Source: Loxodes magnus | Taxonomy: Eukaryota; Ciliophora; Karyorelictea; Loxodida; Loxodidae | DNA length: 64,000 nucleotides | Direction of reading: 5' to 3' | Assembly (NCBI GenBank): GCA_946699065.1 | Contig: CAMPDV010000294.1 | Location: 310,001-374,000 of the forward strand | Shown: positions 34,777 through 48,140 of the stretch, piece after piece | How positions within the stretch are numbered: position 1 is the stretch's first letter | How the letters are laid out: the number at the start of each line of letters is the position of its first letter | Notes under the pieces: model-generated | What the model was told of the DNA's origin: nothing | The model's database searches: none | The model's input: only the letters and a program-made list of their open reading frames with translations | Program-made: the position numbers and the translations under genes

Positions 34777-37310
34777 TCAAAGTAAATTTTACACACTCCA
34801 CTTTCTCATTATTTCATCAGCTATTAATAAGAGTCATTTGTTGTCCTTACTTATTATTACTGAATATACTTCACCTTAATGTTTTATTAAGGTTATTAGA
34901 TTATCGCCTGGTTAAAAATTCCATAATTAGATAGTTGAGTCACGGCAACAAAATATAAAATTATTATCATTTGTTACTGCTAAACTTATAACGCTATTAA
35001 AATATCCTTTTAAAGTTCGAATATATTGTCTATCAAAAGTCCCATATCTTTATTGATTTGTCAATTCTCTGACATTATTAATTTATTATCATGACTTAAA
35101 ATTATTGCTCTAATCTGGTCTTTATGTTTTTGAAAAAGCGAATACATTGTCCAGTTTAGAAATTTCATTTCTTAATAGTCTTAACAAAACTTCCCGATAC
35201 TATTGATTTATAATCTCATGTTAAAACCACCGATCTTACTCAATTCATATGTCCCTACAAAGTACGCTTCAGTTACAGATAAGATGAAACTATTATGTCT
35301 CTGCAAAGTAGCAAATGATTATGGTGATTCCAGTTATACGTTAGTTAAATTTACTTTATTAAAATTACAATTTATTAGACATGCATTTCTTAAGTTAACA
35401 CCATACATGTTGGTATTTTATAATTTACAATCTTACAGCAATTAATCACTTAAATAAGCCCCTTTGATTCTTATTGCTTCTAAACTTTTTATATAAACAC
35501 ATATTTTAAATTCTTCATAATAGTTATAGCATTAGCTGAGGCTTATTCTACATAATTAAAAGTTTTAGATAATTCAATTAATTTTTTATTTTATATAACA
35601 AGTTTTAACTTTAATTCTGCTTTAATTGGTTTCAAATTTCTTTATTATAGCATAATTAGATTTATTCAAACTATTTTATTTCAACTTTGGACCGGATAAA
35701 ACTTAATTTGACAATTTTACTGCAAATATACCAACAATCTCATTTAATATCATATTAATACTTTTAAATTCAATACTCGCCTAATCAATTTTCTACTTCA
35801 TATGTCTACGAAACTTTATTCTTCAGTTTATATTAATTTCCTTTAAACTATTTGGAGCCAATTACTGAGAGATTTAATTTACATTAAGCCTTCATTTTAA
35901 AATTAGCTATAAGTCTAAATCATTTACTTTTATTACTTAAACCATATTTTTAATTCAATCTACAAACATTTCTTGAGTTGCCATTATGTATATTTTTTCA
36001 AGCATTAATTTACATAACTGTTCTTTATTTTACTTTTTTCCTCTTATATTATCAGTTCCTATATTTATTAGTTTAAAACAATCAAATTTTCTTGAATTTA
36101 TTGTTTGATTCTTCCTATTTATTTTAACTATTTTAGGATTACTTGCTTGTCTTTTTCAAAACCAAACTACTCTAATGCTTATGATTATATTTACGTTCTA
36201 TGTATACTATCTTTTCTGATTTTTATTTATTATTTATTATTGAAAGTAGTTGTATTTATTAGTTGTGGAAGTGAATTAGTTACTTGTTGGAACTTATTTT
36301 GTTCGATGGGTTTTGAAAATGTAATCTTTTTTTCATGGTGTTAAACTTTGGCTTTTCCATACATATAAGATATCTTAAATCACTTTATCTCAACATTTAA
36401 TCAGTTAAATGATCTTTCATTATTATAAATTGCTGACTATCTCATGTGTAATTTAAATAATTATTAAAGCAATTTTTATATTTTAGGGTTCAAATTTTTG
36501 CTTGTTACTCGTCTTTATTATTTCTTTAGGTTTTCTATTTTTATCTATGTATCTTTTATTTCAGTGTACTATTTTTTGTTACATATTTTACCACTTTTTA
36601 ACGTTCAAGCATAATTGATTATTAACTTTATTTCTTTTTATCTTCTTCATTACTTAGTACTGTATCTTATTTTTTTAAAGTTTATACCTCATTATATTAC
36701 CATTTTATTTAAATTTACATGTAAATTTTTTCTTCCATTCGAGTAGGAATATTTTCTGGATAAGTGGTTTCTAATATTTCTAGGTATATATTTGTTCTAT
36801 TATCAAGTCAGTTGTTTCTATTACTGTATGCAAAACTGTCTTTTATATTTCCGAAGGTTTTTAGCTTTTTTTCTTTTGTAATTAAACTTTTGTAATAGTG
36901 GATTAGGTAGCTAATATTGTTGTTAATATTAGTTAATATTTCTCTTCTTGATAGAAATATCATAAGATTAATATTATAATTTTTTATGCTAGTAATTTAT
37001 TAAGTTATTCTTAATCAGATAAAAAATAGAAAAAATTGAGATGATACTATTCTTACTTAATCTATATGCCATCCAAAATCTCTATATGTATCTGAAGATT
37101 TCCATTACTGCGACACATTTTTTATTTTTGTTATACTTGAGTTTTAATTTTTTAAATCTTCTCTATAAAAATTGAGATAGATTATTCTTATTTTTTAAAT
37201 GGATTTTTTTATTTTATTTTCTTTAAAAAGTTGCTTATTTTAGAAAATTTCATTTTCTGCTAATTTTTTAGTTCATCATATTTTCCTTGCTTTATTTCAT
37301 CATTAGACGT
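34777..37310 (-). pseudogene. Coiled-coil / pentapeptide / WD40 protein, unit 2 copy
   Basis: Minus-strand gene of about 845 codons. The N-terminal coiled coil begins where unit 1 has ATG (here ACG, 37308-37310) and includes NPSNKISSNK. A middle region contains EQASANAITIMKN and SLEAIRIKGAYLSD. Pentapeptide repeats follow (GVNLRNACLINCNFNKVNLT, about 35,430-35,350). WD40 repeats run from about 35,300: QGHMN-TGA-VRSVV, IVSGSFVKTIKK-TGA-NFQTGQ, STIQLWNF, and finally SKDNK-TGA-LL...MRKW. TGA repeatedly occupies WD40 Trp sites. Several one- and two-base frameshifts (near 35,480, 35,100 and 35,050) make it a pseudogene. Pentapeptide-WD40 proteins are scaffold-like. It shares C-terminal architecture with the gene at 2,669. 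Confidence 0.65.
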
Positions 37311-37577
37311 TCTTTCTAAAAGTTTTATTATGATGTTGTTTAAATCTTACTGATCTATCATATTAATATCGAAAATTTATTATGATTGAGTTTTTATCTA
37401 GAGTATAATAATTATACTGGCTTGATTTCATTATTGGCTATGGGACATTTTTAATTATTCAAAGTTGCTAGTTTAAATGATGAAAGGAAATAATGTATTT
37501 TAGACTTGAGATGTTGACTTGATGAAAGTAGTGATTACTTAATTAGTATTTAGATATAGATATAGCTTAATGATAAT

Positions 37578-38405
37578 AATAATAATAATATACTAAATTA
37601 AAGTGTTCGTATCTCCAGGGATTTTAAACCCCTTCAATACATACCTCCAGAGTTCGTTCCTTGAGGTTTAAAATAAAAGTTTGGGACTCCCAGTTTTTTT
37701 GGAGTTCTGGCACTCCCTTGAAAAAGCCTCCTTCTAAATATTCTTCCATCCTTGTCTACATAAATTCTTGAAAGTTCTCTCCAAATCTCTTCACTGTTTC
37801 TTCTCTGTTTATCCAAATATATCTTGCATCTCTTGTATGTGTGGAATCTTGATTTGCACAGGTAGCACAGCTTGACAATTCTTCTGGGAGGAGTTATCTC
37901 TAAGGGTTTTGTGTATTCTAGTTCCATTTTATTTTCAGCTAAGATTTAAGGTTAAATTCTTTTTTCTCCCAAAAGTTTCACTTCGATTTCCTGTTTCATT
38001 AATCTTTCTTCATTGTTTTAACTTTTCTATAGTAATTTTTAGTTTTCTTTCTTTAATATTTAAACTTCTTCTTATAGGTTACGGATAGATTTCATAAGTT
38101 ATTCTATTATTAGCTATTCATCATTTTTCTATTTCTACATTATTTTTTAATTACCACTTTTCATGTAGTTGCTTGATCGTGGCTATGGGAGTAAAAAGTC
38201 TCGCTTGATTTAGTCAGCTTCTGTTGATTTAATTTCTTATTCAATTTAAGATTATTTTTCTAAATTTGGGGGTTAAAGAGCCTAAGAAAATTATTATGTT
38301 ATTAAAGAAGACGTGGTAGAGAAGAATTAGAAGTCTCTGATTTTTTTTCCTTTTTCTATGGAGCTGGAAAAAAACCCTTCTTGAGACCTTCTGCCATTTT
38401 TTTAT
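37578..38405 (-). mobile_element. ORF1-only retroposon, copy Y
   Basis: An 828-bp insertion in the RING-Kelch downstream spacer of unit 2, between exact 15-bp duplications TAGCTTAATGATAAT (37563-37577 and 38406-38420). The equivalent positions near 10,370, 24,068 and 50,930 are unoccupied, so the insertion is specific to this unit. The leader before ATG is 8 nt, and the distal end carries ACACTTTAATTTAGTAT plus an ATT repeat. It is nearly identical to copy X and so recently mobile. Confidence 0.9.
37634..38397 (-). pseudogene. Zinc-knuckle ORF1 protein, copy C-Y (one frameshift)
   Basis: Starts MAEGLKKGFFPAPQKK and stays in frame through KKSETSNSS, where copy X is broken. It then loses one C in TCTCTACC near 38,313 (copy X has TCTCCTACC). 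The remainder is in frame through the coiled coil and knuckle CYLCKSRFHTYKRC to TGA 37634. The differences from copy X include a 6-nt deletion. Neither copy is intact, yet they have separate lesions, so the parent was intact recently. Confidence 0.75.
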
Positions 38406-38759
38406 TAGCTTAATGATAATTTGGCTATAGTTTTGATTTGATTAGTTAAATAATAGAGTAATCTAAGTAGTACTTTTATAATTTGAATATAAGGATGTAT
38501 TTAAAGATAGTTTTTTTGACTATGTTGAGTATAAGTATGTTATAAGTTGTATGCTTGTATCTGAATAAAAATAATATTTAAATAATAGATTTTTAAGATG
38601 TTTAGATAAAATTTGATTCTTTTTTATTTCACACGCTTTAAATATTTTAATAAGTAGTAACATATTTACCTAACTATAGATCTTTAAACTACTTCTTTGC
38701 ATATAAAACTATATTTATTATAAATAATATTAATAATATAGATATTATTATTACGTTTA

Positions 38760-40154
38760 TCAGTTATGACTTCTAATACTTCTATAACTCAATTTTTCTA
38801 AATCAATCCTCATTATTGAAACTCTTCTCTATTCTATAGCAAAAACATATCCATAGTTATTTCTTATTTTCATCTCCGTTAAAGCTTCAATATTTTAAAA
38901 AATTTAACTTTATTGCCATTATTCTTTGCTTCTTTTATATATTCTTCTTGAATATTCTTTCGTAGAATGATTTTTCATACCTCCAAATATGACAAAAGGC
39001 TCTAAGCAAACTATAGGAAAAGCAACAGTTTCAGGAAGATTCAAATTTTACTTACTCCATCTATCATTCTATATGTTATACTTTCATATATCTTTTAAAA
39101 TCTATTTTTTCTAATTTATCCCTCCAAAAGAATAAATATTTTATTCATCTTTATCTACTACTAAAGTTTAAAAAGCTATTTAAAATGGAAATTAAGAACA
39201 GTTTTATCATTTACTTTAGTTTGCTATCTTTAACTTTTCTACTGATTATAATATTTGATTATTATTAGTTAATCCTCCAACCGCATAAAGATATTTTTAC
39301 GCTGCTGCTATTCCAAAGAAACCTCTTCCCTCATTTAGATCACTAAGCTTTATTCTATTACCTTCATAATCAAATTATCAAGTTTCTTTTATTGCTTTCT
39401 TTTAATTTCTGTTATATCCTCCAATTAAATATAACTTATTCTAATATTCTATACTTTTACTAAGCTCTGGAATTATAATTTAAACTTAGACTTATTTTAA
39501 TTACTCTGTTTAAATATTAAATAAACTTAATCTTTAAATTTTTCAATCAAAAAAGTGAATATAGTTAGATTATATAAAGTGGTAGCTTAGTTTATGTTAA
39601 TTAGTCTAAATCTTATTTGGTTACTTAGTATTGTATTATAGTTTTTATCTTATTAGATTGTAAGTTAATTTAGACTTTAGTATTGTAGGTGGTTATTCGT
39701 TATATTAGAGTATAGTTGGTTTTAGTGATTAGTAGAATTAGATAATATTTGAGTGTTATTTTTGGTAGATAAATGTTGGTTAATGATTGATGATGATATT
39801 AGTTAGTGGTATTATGAGAGTATTACTAATGTTTGATTATTTGGTTGTAATGGTTTTAGATTTTTCCATAATTTACCTCCTTATCTCTTTTAATTTCTAT
39901 CTAGCATCTTAAATCTTTTATATGTATTATTAGTTTTAAAATATCACTCTTATTAAATCACTTTCTTAAGGTAAATCATCAAATCTAAAATGGAATCCTT
40001 TTTAACAAATAGGACATTACATTATGCCTTATAATCAGTACTGAGTATTCAAACACAAACCACAGTAAATATGTCCACAAGGTAAGACAGTTGGAAGAGC
40101 ATTAGTTAAGTTGTAATCTTCTAAGCAGATTAAGCATTTTGGTAACGCTTACAT
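38760..40154 (-). CDS. RING-finger / Kelch-repeat protein, copy 3
   Basis: 1,395 nt, ATG at complement 40152-40154, TGA at 38760. The RING half is almost identical to copies 1, 2 and 4. The Kelch half differs at scattered sites but has no net length change. In-frame TGA at codons 40, 204, 259, 316 and 357; codon 413 is TGG. The retroposon at 37,578 lies beyond its stop, within the spacer to the next gene, and does not interrupt it. Probable substrate-binding ubiquitin ligase, by architecture only. Confidence 0.72.
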
Positions 40155-40385
40155 TTTTATTATTATTTAGACTACAAAAGCTATAAAGGTAATTTATAAC
40201 AGTTACCATCAAAAATACAGTCAATAGTATCTAAAACTACATTATTACTTTATTTAGTATCTAATTATATATTTTGGTATAAGTATAAAATAAATAAATG
40301 TATATAAGTAAATTAGATGATTAATGCAAGCAACATATATAACATAAAATAATTTATTAAAGTGACTTCACCTTTATTTGGTTTG

Positions 40386-41159
40386 TCACTAATTAGTTTA
40401 TGAGTTTTAAGATGTAAATGAATCGTTCAGGTCTTTTTCAGAGCTTGTTTCTTCTATTGCATATCGTGTTGTACAGATTTAACCTTTCTTGATCTTAGGA
40501 ATTTTTCTTCAATCTCAATTAGGTTCCAATATCTTCCTCGTCCTTCTTTTTTGAGCATTTACTATATCCAATAGTAATTTATCTCCACTGTATAATTTTT
40601 TCTTGTAAAGTTTTCCTTCTGGAGAACAGTATAATTTTGTCATATTATTCCATATCTTTCAATTATTAGATTCTTGCTTCTTCTGAAAATACCAGCATCT
40701 TCTAAAGATGTGTCCAACCTTTTAGCAATAAAAACATCTTGATTTACAATATTTCGAGTTATGTCCTATTTTTAGCATTTTTAGCATTTTTAGCATTTTA
40801 AAAAATTGACAATTTTTTTCCGATCCGAAAAAGAAATTAAATTTTGTTCTTCTATTACCATAGGATCATTATTAAGATTAGAATTGTATGGTTTATTAAT
40901 TTCTACTATTTTTTGCTCCGTTTTTTGCAGTTTTTAATTACCTTGCAACATCAAGGGTTTAGTGCTTATTTCCGTTTTTAAGCATTAATTTTCGTTTTAT
41001 AATTATTGCACAGTAAAAGTTAGAGAATCTAATCGTTAAATAAAGTCTAGAAGTGATTGTTGGATTTTTTTGTTTTCCGCTCTAGAGAGTATATTCGATT
41101 AGAGAGTTTGATTACTGGATTTGGTGTTAGTTTTTGGTTGATTATTTGTTAGGAGGCAT
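40386..41159 (-). pseudogene. Zinc-knuckle ORF1, copy D (unit 2)
   Basis: Collinear with 26,050-26,843 and about 20 bp shorter, the difference lying mainly in the 9-bp AAATGCTAA tract. One T is also lost there, so the first knuckle reads KMLKIGH instead of KCLKIGH. The second knuckle CFYCQKVGHIFRRC is intact in sequence. Same C-terminal region with TGA in Trp-like contexts. Confidence 0.6.
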
Positions 41160-42189
41160 TTGATTTATATAATATTTTGAATGAAAATAAAGTAAATTTA
41201 AGGTTTATTAATAGTTTGATATAGTTGTATTTTACTTAATTTAAATATATAATATTATTTATATATAATATTTATTTATACTTTAGTAGCTTAAGTTATT
41301 TATAAACAGCTTATTTATATAACTATGCTTAATAATTTTTAGTACTTAGAGAAATATATTTAAAGATAATCTAAATTTATATAAAATAATAATTTTAACT
41401 TAGATAAATAAATAAAATATCTAATTTGTAATAAAAGAAAAGTAATAAAAGAGAAATATATAATATGAGATAAGAATTAATAAAATAATTATATAAATAT
41501 ACAGATATAAAATATATATGCTTTTAGTAAATACAAGTATTAGTAATAGATTTATAAATTATTATAAAATAATATCATCTAAACCTAAAATAATTCAACT
41601 ATAAACTGCAGAAATATTTTACTTCATTAAAAGAGTTAAAAAAGGAAACTAAAATTATTATAATATTTAAATTTTATCAAGTTAGATTCAATTTTTAAAC
41701 TAAAGGTAAAAATACATTTTTTAAGACCCTTTCTGTCTAAATTAATTTATAAAAAGTTAAAAATATAAAAGGCAACAATATTTATAATTTAAAAATAAAA
41801 CAAATAAAAAGAAACCATTAATTAAAATAAATAAGATAGTTATAAATTTGTATTTATGTTATTTTTACATATAACATAAATAAAAAATATATAGATTAAT
41901 ATAAAATTCATTAAATTAAACTAAAATTTCTTAATCAGTTACATATTTATAAGATTTTAGTTGGCCATTAATATTTCGATAGTATAATTTCTTTTTTAGA
42001 ATTTTCTAATATGATGTATATTACAAGAAATGAAACAATAGATAATAAAAAATTTAAAATAAAATTGAAATTGATATACAATAAAATTAATAAAAATATT
42101 TTATAGATATTTATTAAATTAAATAGATATCCTTTTATTAAATTTAATAGCTTCAAATTATATTTAAATTAATTATATAATTAATTTCT
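41160..42189. other. AT-rich spacer with empty retroposon site
   Basis: Matches 26,844-27,865 plus 28,714 onward without the 834-bp insertion. The single ATTAATTATATAAT at 42168-42181 is the pre-insertion target. No gene recognised. Confidence 0.5.
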
Positions 42190-42915
42190 TAACTTAACTA
42201 AAAATATTTTGGTTAATAGGTACTCTTTCTTATGAGTTTTCCCTGTTTAAACAAAGTTTTTCCTCTCACGAATATAGCTCATCTTCATCCATAAAATGTC
42301 GGATTTCGACATTCTTAATGGTAACTTCCTCGCCATCAGATCAAATACATTAATTTACTATTTGAGTTCTTCTTGGATTTATTTTAGTTTCTCATTCATT
42401 AATTTTATTTTATTCTTAAGAACTTTAATTTATTTTTTCAGTTCTTCTATTTCCTCTTTCATTATCTATATTTGATTCTGTCAGTTCTGTTACACTAATG
42501 ATATCTTACTCCTGTAAATTCTAATAGAATTGTACCAAAGCTTGTTGTATTTTACTAGATCTTTTTAATGTGCTTCTTCAGAGTTAGTTTATACTTTTTG
42601 TATTGTTATTATAGGAGATCAGACTTGCTGCTACATCAACTAAATTTTATTCTTTTTTGGAGAATTATTGTTTGCTCAATTTTCTATAGGTATTGATATT
42701 CTTACTCGCTTAAATCCAATTTATTCAATTACTTTTTCTATCTTTTTTCTAATTCATCAGTTTCTAATCAATTTGTTATAAATTTCTAATTTCTTTCTTG
42801 TAAGGCCTTCATTTAATCTCTATCTTTTGTAGATATATTTCTAACCGTTATAAAGTTAGCTTGAATCAGGAGCTTTTTATTTTGATTAGATGATTCCAAA
42901 AAGCGTAGGTTGATT
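42190..42915 (-). pseudogene. Coiled-coil ORF remnant (unit 2)
   Basis: Near-identical duplicate of 28,720-29,440, with the same frame changes and a few substitutions. Coiled-coil composition, no recognisable knuckle. Confidence 0.48.
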
Positions 42916-44214
42916 CCAGAATAATATAAATGGTTTTATCGGTCACTTGATAAGATGAAAAGATGGTTTTCTTTTACTTTTGATATTAATATTGGTTAAA
43001 TGTTGTGATATTTGTTCTAGTATTTAGTCTTAAGCCTTATATTAGTTAATAAGGTGTTTATGTAAAATATATAAGATGGAGAGTAATAGGGTATAGTTTC
43101 TAGACTATGATATGTATAATAAAAATGAGTAAATATCTAGTTTAAATAATAGTAAATTTAGTAATTTAGATATATAATGATTTTAGTTAATATTTATACA
43201 ACTAAATATAAAACTTACATTTAAATTAGCTTATAAACAAATACAAGATATATAAACATTATTATTAATAGATCTCATATTTTAAAATTAATAAATCATC
43301 ATCCACAATTTATAAGAAAACCTTAAATTACTTTAATTCTAAAAATTTAATAACTTTATAAATAATATTAAATAGAATTAAATAATAAACCAATCATTTT
43401 AAGACTATTCATCTTTATTCTTATATCTTTATAATCTTCTTTTTATTTCTACTTTACATTTCTTATTTAAAACTACTTTAATCCAACACATTTCACTCCA
43501 ATTTATTTTTTCATGCCAATATATAAAAGTAACAAGAATATATTCTTATGAAAGCGCTCTTTAGACTAAAACAATTTTATTAAACAAATCAATTCATTAT
43601 ATCTTTTTAACACCCCGTTGCTAATTAAAAAACATTACTAGAAAGCTTAAATTTTAAATTAATAAGATAAAAAGTAAAATTTAAGGACTTAATTGTAATT
43701 TTATTTTAAATAACTCTTAGTTAATTTAAATTAACTGAAAACTAGTTTACAAGTTTACTTTAAGCTATTTAATAATCTTATATCAATGTAAATCAATTTA
43801 CCTATTTCTTAATATTTTTTAAATTTAACTGATAATATGAAAATTTTAAAAATGATTAATAAATAAAATTTATAAAGTGATTTAGAAAGCAATTTAATAA
43901 TATAATTTAAAATTAACACAAAGTTTAGAAATGGGAAAAGCTAACTATAGCAACTGTTTAAGTATTTATTTTTGCTAAATTTATTTTCTCTCGTTACCTT
44001 TTACATTATCATTTTTTATTAATTTGATAAACTATAACTATTTAAACTATTTTTCCTATAAAAGACATTAGATTAAATGAGTAGTTCTTTATTTAATTAT
44101 TTCAATCTTATTTTATAGAAATAAATTATGCTTCTTTTTAATTATTATCTGCTTTATTTTTATAGTTTAATAAAATAATATGCCACAGATATAATCAGGA
44201 TTTTCGAGGCTCAA
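42916..44214. other. AT-rich spacer, nothing recognised
   Basis: Duplicate of 29,441-30,859 with a ~95-bp deletion after TTCACTCCA near 43,499. The missing piece in unit 1 is bounded by short repeats, suggesting slippage. Confidence 0.4.
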
Positions 44215-44800
44215 ATAAGGAGTTATCAATATCTAGAGAGGCTAGGACTAACAAGGGGGTATAAAAAAGATCACCTAACTGAATTAAGACAACTATTATT
44301 GAAGAGAAACCTAGGAGTTAGTCTAAATATATAATTAATTCACAGTCTCTGATTTCATTACAAAATAGTAAATAAGCTATTATTAGCTGATTAAAAGTGT
44401 CTTTAAATTTATTGAATCTTTCTTTAATTTTTCTCGACTCAATTTTGATTAAATCTTAAGACATTCCAGTTTCTCCAAATGGGAATTCTTATGCGATCTT
44501 TAATCTTGGATTTTTTCAAAACAAGCAATTATCTTAAATAGGTATTAATTTTAGAAAACTGTAAGTTTCCTCAAGACTTAGCATCATCATCTTTAATATT
44601 TGCCTTATTATACGACATGTGAAGTAAGGAGATTTGAATCAAGAACCAGGAATCATAGAATATTAGCAAACTGTCAGTCAAGCTTTAAAACAAGCGATAA
44701 ATATTAATAAGTTAAGCCTATCCTCTAGAGACCGTCGATCCTTATCTACAGTGACTAGCTCAAAGACCAAACTGACAGTAGCCATAAACCAAATTTAAAT
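44215..44800. repeat. Structured non-coding repeat, unit 2
   Basis: Copy of 30,860-31,430 with scattered changes. The CTGTCAGT/ACTGACAG pairing is kept. Confidence 0.5.
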
Positions 44801-44964
44801 TCTTAAAATAAGTATAATATAAATAAAAAAATTGATTTAATATACAAAACTACGAATAAAAAGGTATTATAAAAATAGAATATTTTAATAACATTATTCA
44901 TTATAAAATATATATAACAGTAAAAAAAATGTAATTTTGATATAAATAATAAATAAATAAATAA

Positions 44965-47630
44965 AAATTATTATAGAGCGCGTAGCACCTCATTGGTGTG
45001 CAGCTCTTTCAATATTAATATTTAATATTAAGAAAAATGTTCTCATGTTTCTTGTTAAAATTCTAGAGGTCCGATGAGTCATGTCAGCTTCTCCAAATGG
45101 GGAATCTTCTTATTATAAATTATTCTTAAATCTTGAGTCAACTGCTTCAGTCTTCTTGAATAAGGTCCAGATAAGAATTAGTTATTAAGTCGGTAATTAG
45201 AAGGCCCGTTAGTCAAACTTTCATACTGCTAGAGAGAACCCTCGGGGTAAGTTAAGTATGTCTCAACGGAGCTTTTCCACCCTTCTCCGTGGTGGCATCT
45301 AGTGCAAGATTACTCGAAATGCAGTATACATTGCACCAGATTACCTACTAGTTTGGCTGACGCGGCTGACATCCATTTTTTATATATATAATAATAATAA
45401 TAAACCATAAGAGTTTCAATATTTTAAATATTGAGACATAAATGTATAATTATCGCTAAATAACCTGCAAATTATGTTAAATTTAAAACTTTTTGCGTTT
45501 TCAATCATGGCTCTGTTTCACTCTCATCTTGATAAGGATTCATTTAATTCATTAAATCTACTTATTATATTCTTTTAATAAATCTACTTCTTCGCTCTAT
45601 TCTTTAAAAATATTTAATCTTCTTCTTAATAATTATAGATGGAATATTTTTATTTTCATGTTTATTTAATCATCTTATGTTTTGTAAATTATTGACTAAT
45701 ATAATTTTATTCATATAAAATTAGTCTTCTTTAATCTTTTCCAGTAATTATTTTGTGTTTGTTAAAATTCTTAAAAATGTCTTAATAAAGATTACATTGG
45801 AAATGGTGTTCAAATGTATCAAGGTCCTATCTGCATAAGCAAAGTTAGTTTAATTATGTTTCGATATATCGTTGATTCAGTTCTTATTAAAAATTATAAG
45901 TTTAAGTTCTTAGTTTATAGATTGAATAGTTTCTTGGATTAGATGTCTATTGTATTTGGTATATGTTATTAAAGGGAAAACATTATAATTACTTTCCATT
46001 TAATCAATAAATCTTTTTGCTGTTCACATTACTACAATCCTTTAAAGGCATTCTTAGAAGAATTTTTAGATTTAAATATTGAGATGCTTATTAAACTCTT
46101 TGAAATAATAAGTTCTTTAAATATCTAAATCATATTTTTCTATGCTTTATCTACATATTTCTTGTAGGTAAGGTTAAATTTATTCCACTTTTTAAGTAAA
46201 AAGGCTATATCTGAGTTAGTATTTTCCTAGCTGAATCGAGTTAATTTTCAGTAAAGATGCATAAATTTTTTATATCGAAGAATGGATAAATGAAAGTCAA
46301 TTTAAATCAATAAAACAAGATTCAATAAAGGAAGATTAAGAATATTTGAAAGCTAATCTTGATATAAGTCTTTGTGATCTAGTAATTTTTCTAGGCATTC
46401 CTTTAATTCCTGAAATTACTACTTAAGGAGTTTATTGCTTTCATATTCTACTTTGGGCAAAATGAAAGTTCTACAAAGGTTTTTATAACTAATTGGAGAT
46501 AAATGCCCTATTTGGAAAGTACAGCAGTCGTTTTCAAAATTGATCTCCTGTATACAGAAACCTTTTCTTCACAATGCTTTTTATAATTTTACTTGTTACC
46601 CAATTTTTAACCTAGATAAGAGATTAAATGTTTCTGTGTGATTGGAATTCCATTAATGTTTAGTTAATTTCAGTTTCTTTCTCTTTTTTCTCAGAAATTT
46701 AACTGTTTCACATTTCTTTGCATTTATATTTTAAATCTTACTCAAGTAAAAATTTAATAGTTTTTGGGCATTTTTTAGGAATCTGCAAATTAAATTAAAT
46801 CATCAGCAAAATCACGCACAACGAAAGATCTGGAACAAATATTAAATCCTAGTTTCTTTTAATTATTTTCTAAATATCTTAATGTCATAGTATATAATTG
46901 CAAGTACAGGACCATGATTACTTCCTTATAGAACACCATTATTAATCTTTACTGTTCTAGTAAGATATCCATCAATAATAAACTTAATATCAATATTGTT
47001 ATAAAATGATTCTAGAGCAAGATCTAAGTTTAGTCTTCTTAAATTATCAAAAAGTAATTTCCTATGTATATTATCAAACATCTTTTCTACATCAATTAAA
47101 GTATAAATCCATTATTTTTTCTTGATCATCTACAATTTAAATCAATGATTTATTAAACAGTTCAAAATTAGTTAAGTAGTAGAACGTTTACAGAGATATC
47201 CAAACTAAGCAGAGTATAAAATATTTCGTTCATATATATAATTATAAAGCCTTTAAGTAATTACCCTATTATAAATTTTTAACACACACTTTAGCAAAGC
47301 AATAGGTTGCAATTACTTCAAATATTTTTACTTCCTTATTTGAAAATAGGAATATATATTAACCTTTCAAACCATTTGGTATACTAAACGTGATAAACAT
47401 ATTATTTATAAAACAAGTAATTATTTTATATAATTCTTACCCTCCATATTTAATTTAAGACCATCCTGCTTTGTTGTTTGCTAGTTAAGATATTATTTTT
47501 TAATTTAAAATTCGTAAAAAAAGATTCTCTAAAGATGACTCAATTGGTAGTTGTTGATAAAAGAGTAGTTTTTATATATTAAATTAATCTTATTATTGTA
47601 TTTCTTGTTGACTAAGATTTGAAGGGTTAT
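44965..47630 (-). mobile_element. LINE-B copy 2 (minus strand), unit 2
   Basis: Collinear with 31,595-34,260: terminal hairpin 44975-45007, structured 3' UTR to about 45,372, then RT remnants up to about 47,560 with the same motifs and frame changes. In the long 3' UTR stem the left arm is GTTAGTCAAACT (45208-45219) against AGTTTGGCTGAC (45350-45361): C-G has become U-G, so pairing is retained. It was duplicated with the unit and is not an independent insertion. Confidence 0.75.
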
Positions 47631-48140
47631 AGAGTTTTAAAGAGTTAATAAATAGTTAGTGTTAGTTTTAATTATAATTAATTTAGTTAGGAATTTTTGG
47701 GTTTCTATTTAATATAATTAAATTATGTTTTTGTATACTAATTTGATATATAATTTGATATTTTTGCTTAACTATTATTTTCTCTCAAAGCTTCTTTCTA
47801 TAAAAAGTTTAAAATATTTTCTTATGAGATATATAGATATTTTTTAATATAATAAATTAATTTTATATATTTTGCTTATGATAATTAACTAATGTCAGAT
47901 TTTCTATCAAAAATTAGTTTATAAAATAAAAATAATTAAAAGCATTTCTTTTACATAAAATAGCCTTTTATTAATACATTTATTTAACTATTTTATCTTT
48001 AAGGACTCAAATATATTTTCAAAACTACAATTAAACATCTGCAATGTCTCTCTATTGCAATTCACTCTAACTTCACATTTATTCAATTTAATTAAAAATT
48101 TGCTTGCTTTTTAACTTAACACTTAACTAATTTTCAGACT

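Noticed and set aside
35203..35445. Plus-strand standard-code ORF (and its twin at 48,567)
   Set aside because: It is antisense to the pentapeptide/WD40 pseudogene, whose repeat motifs are unambiguous on the minus strand.
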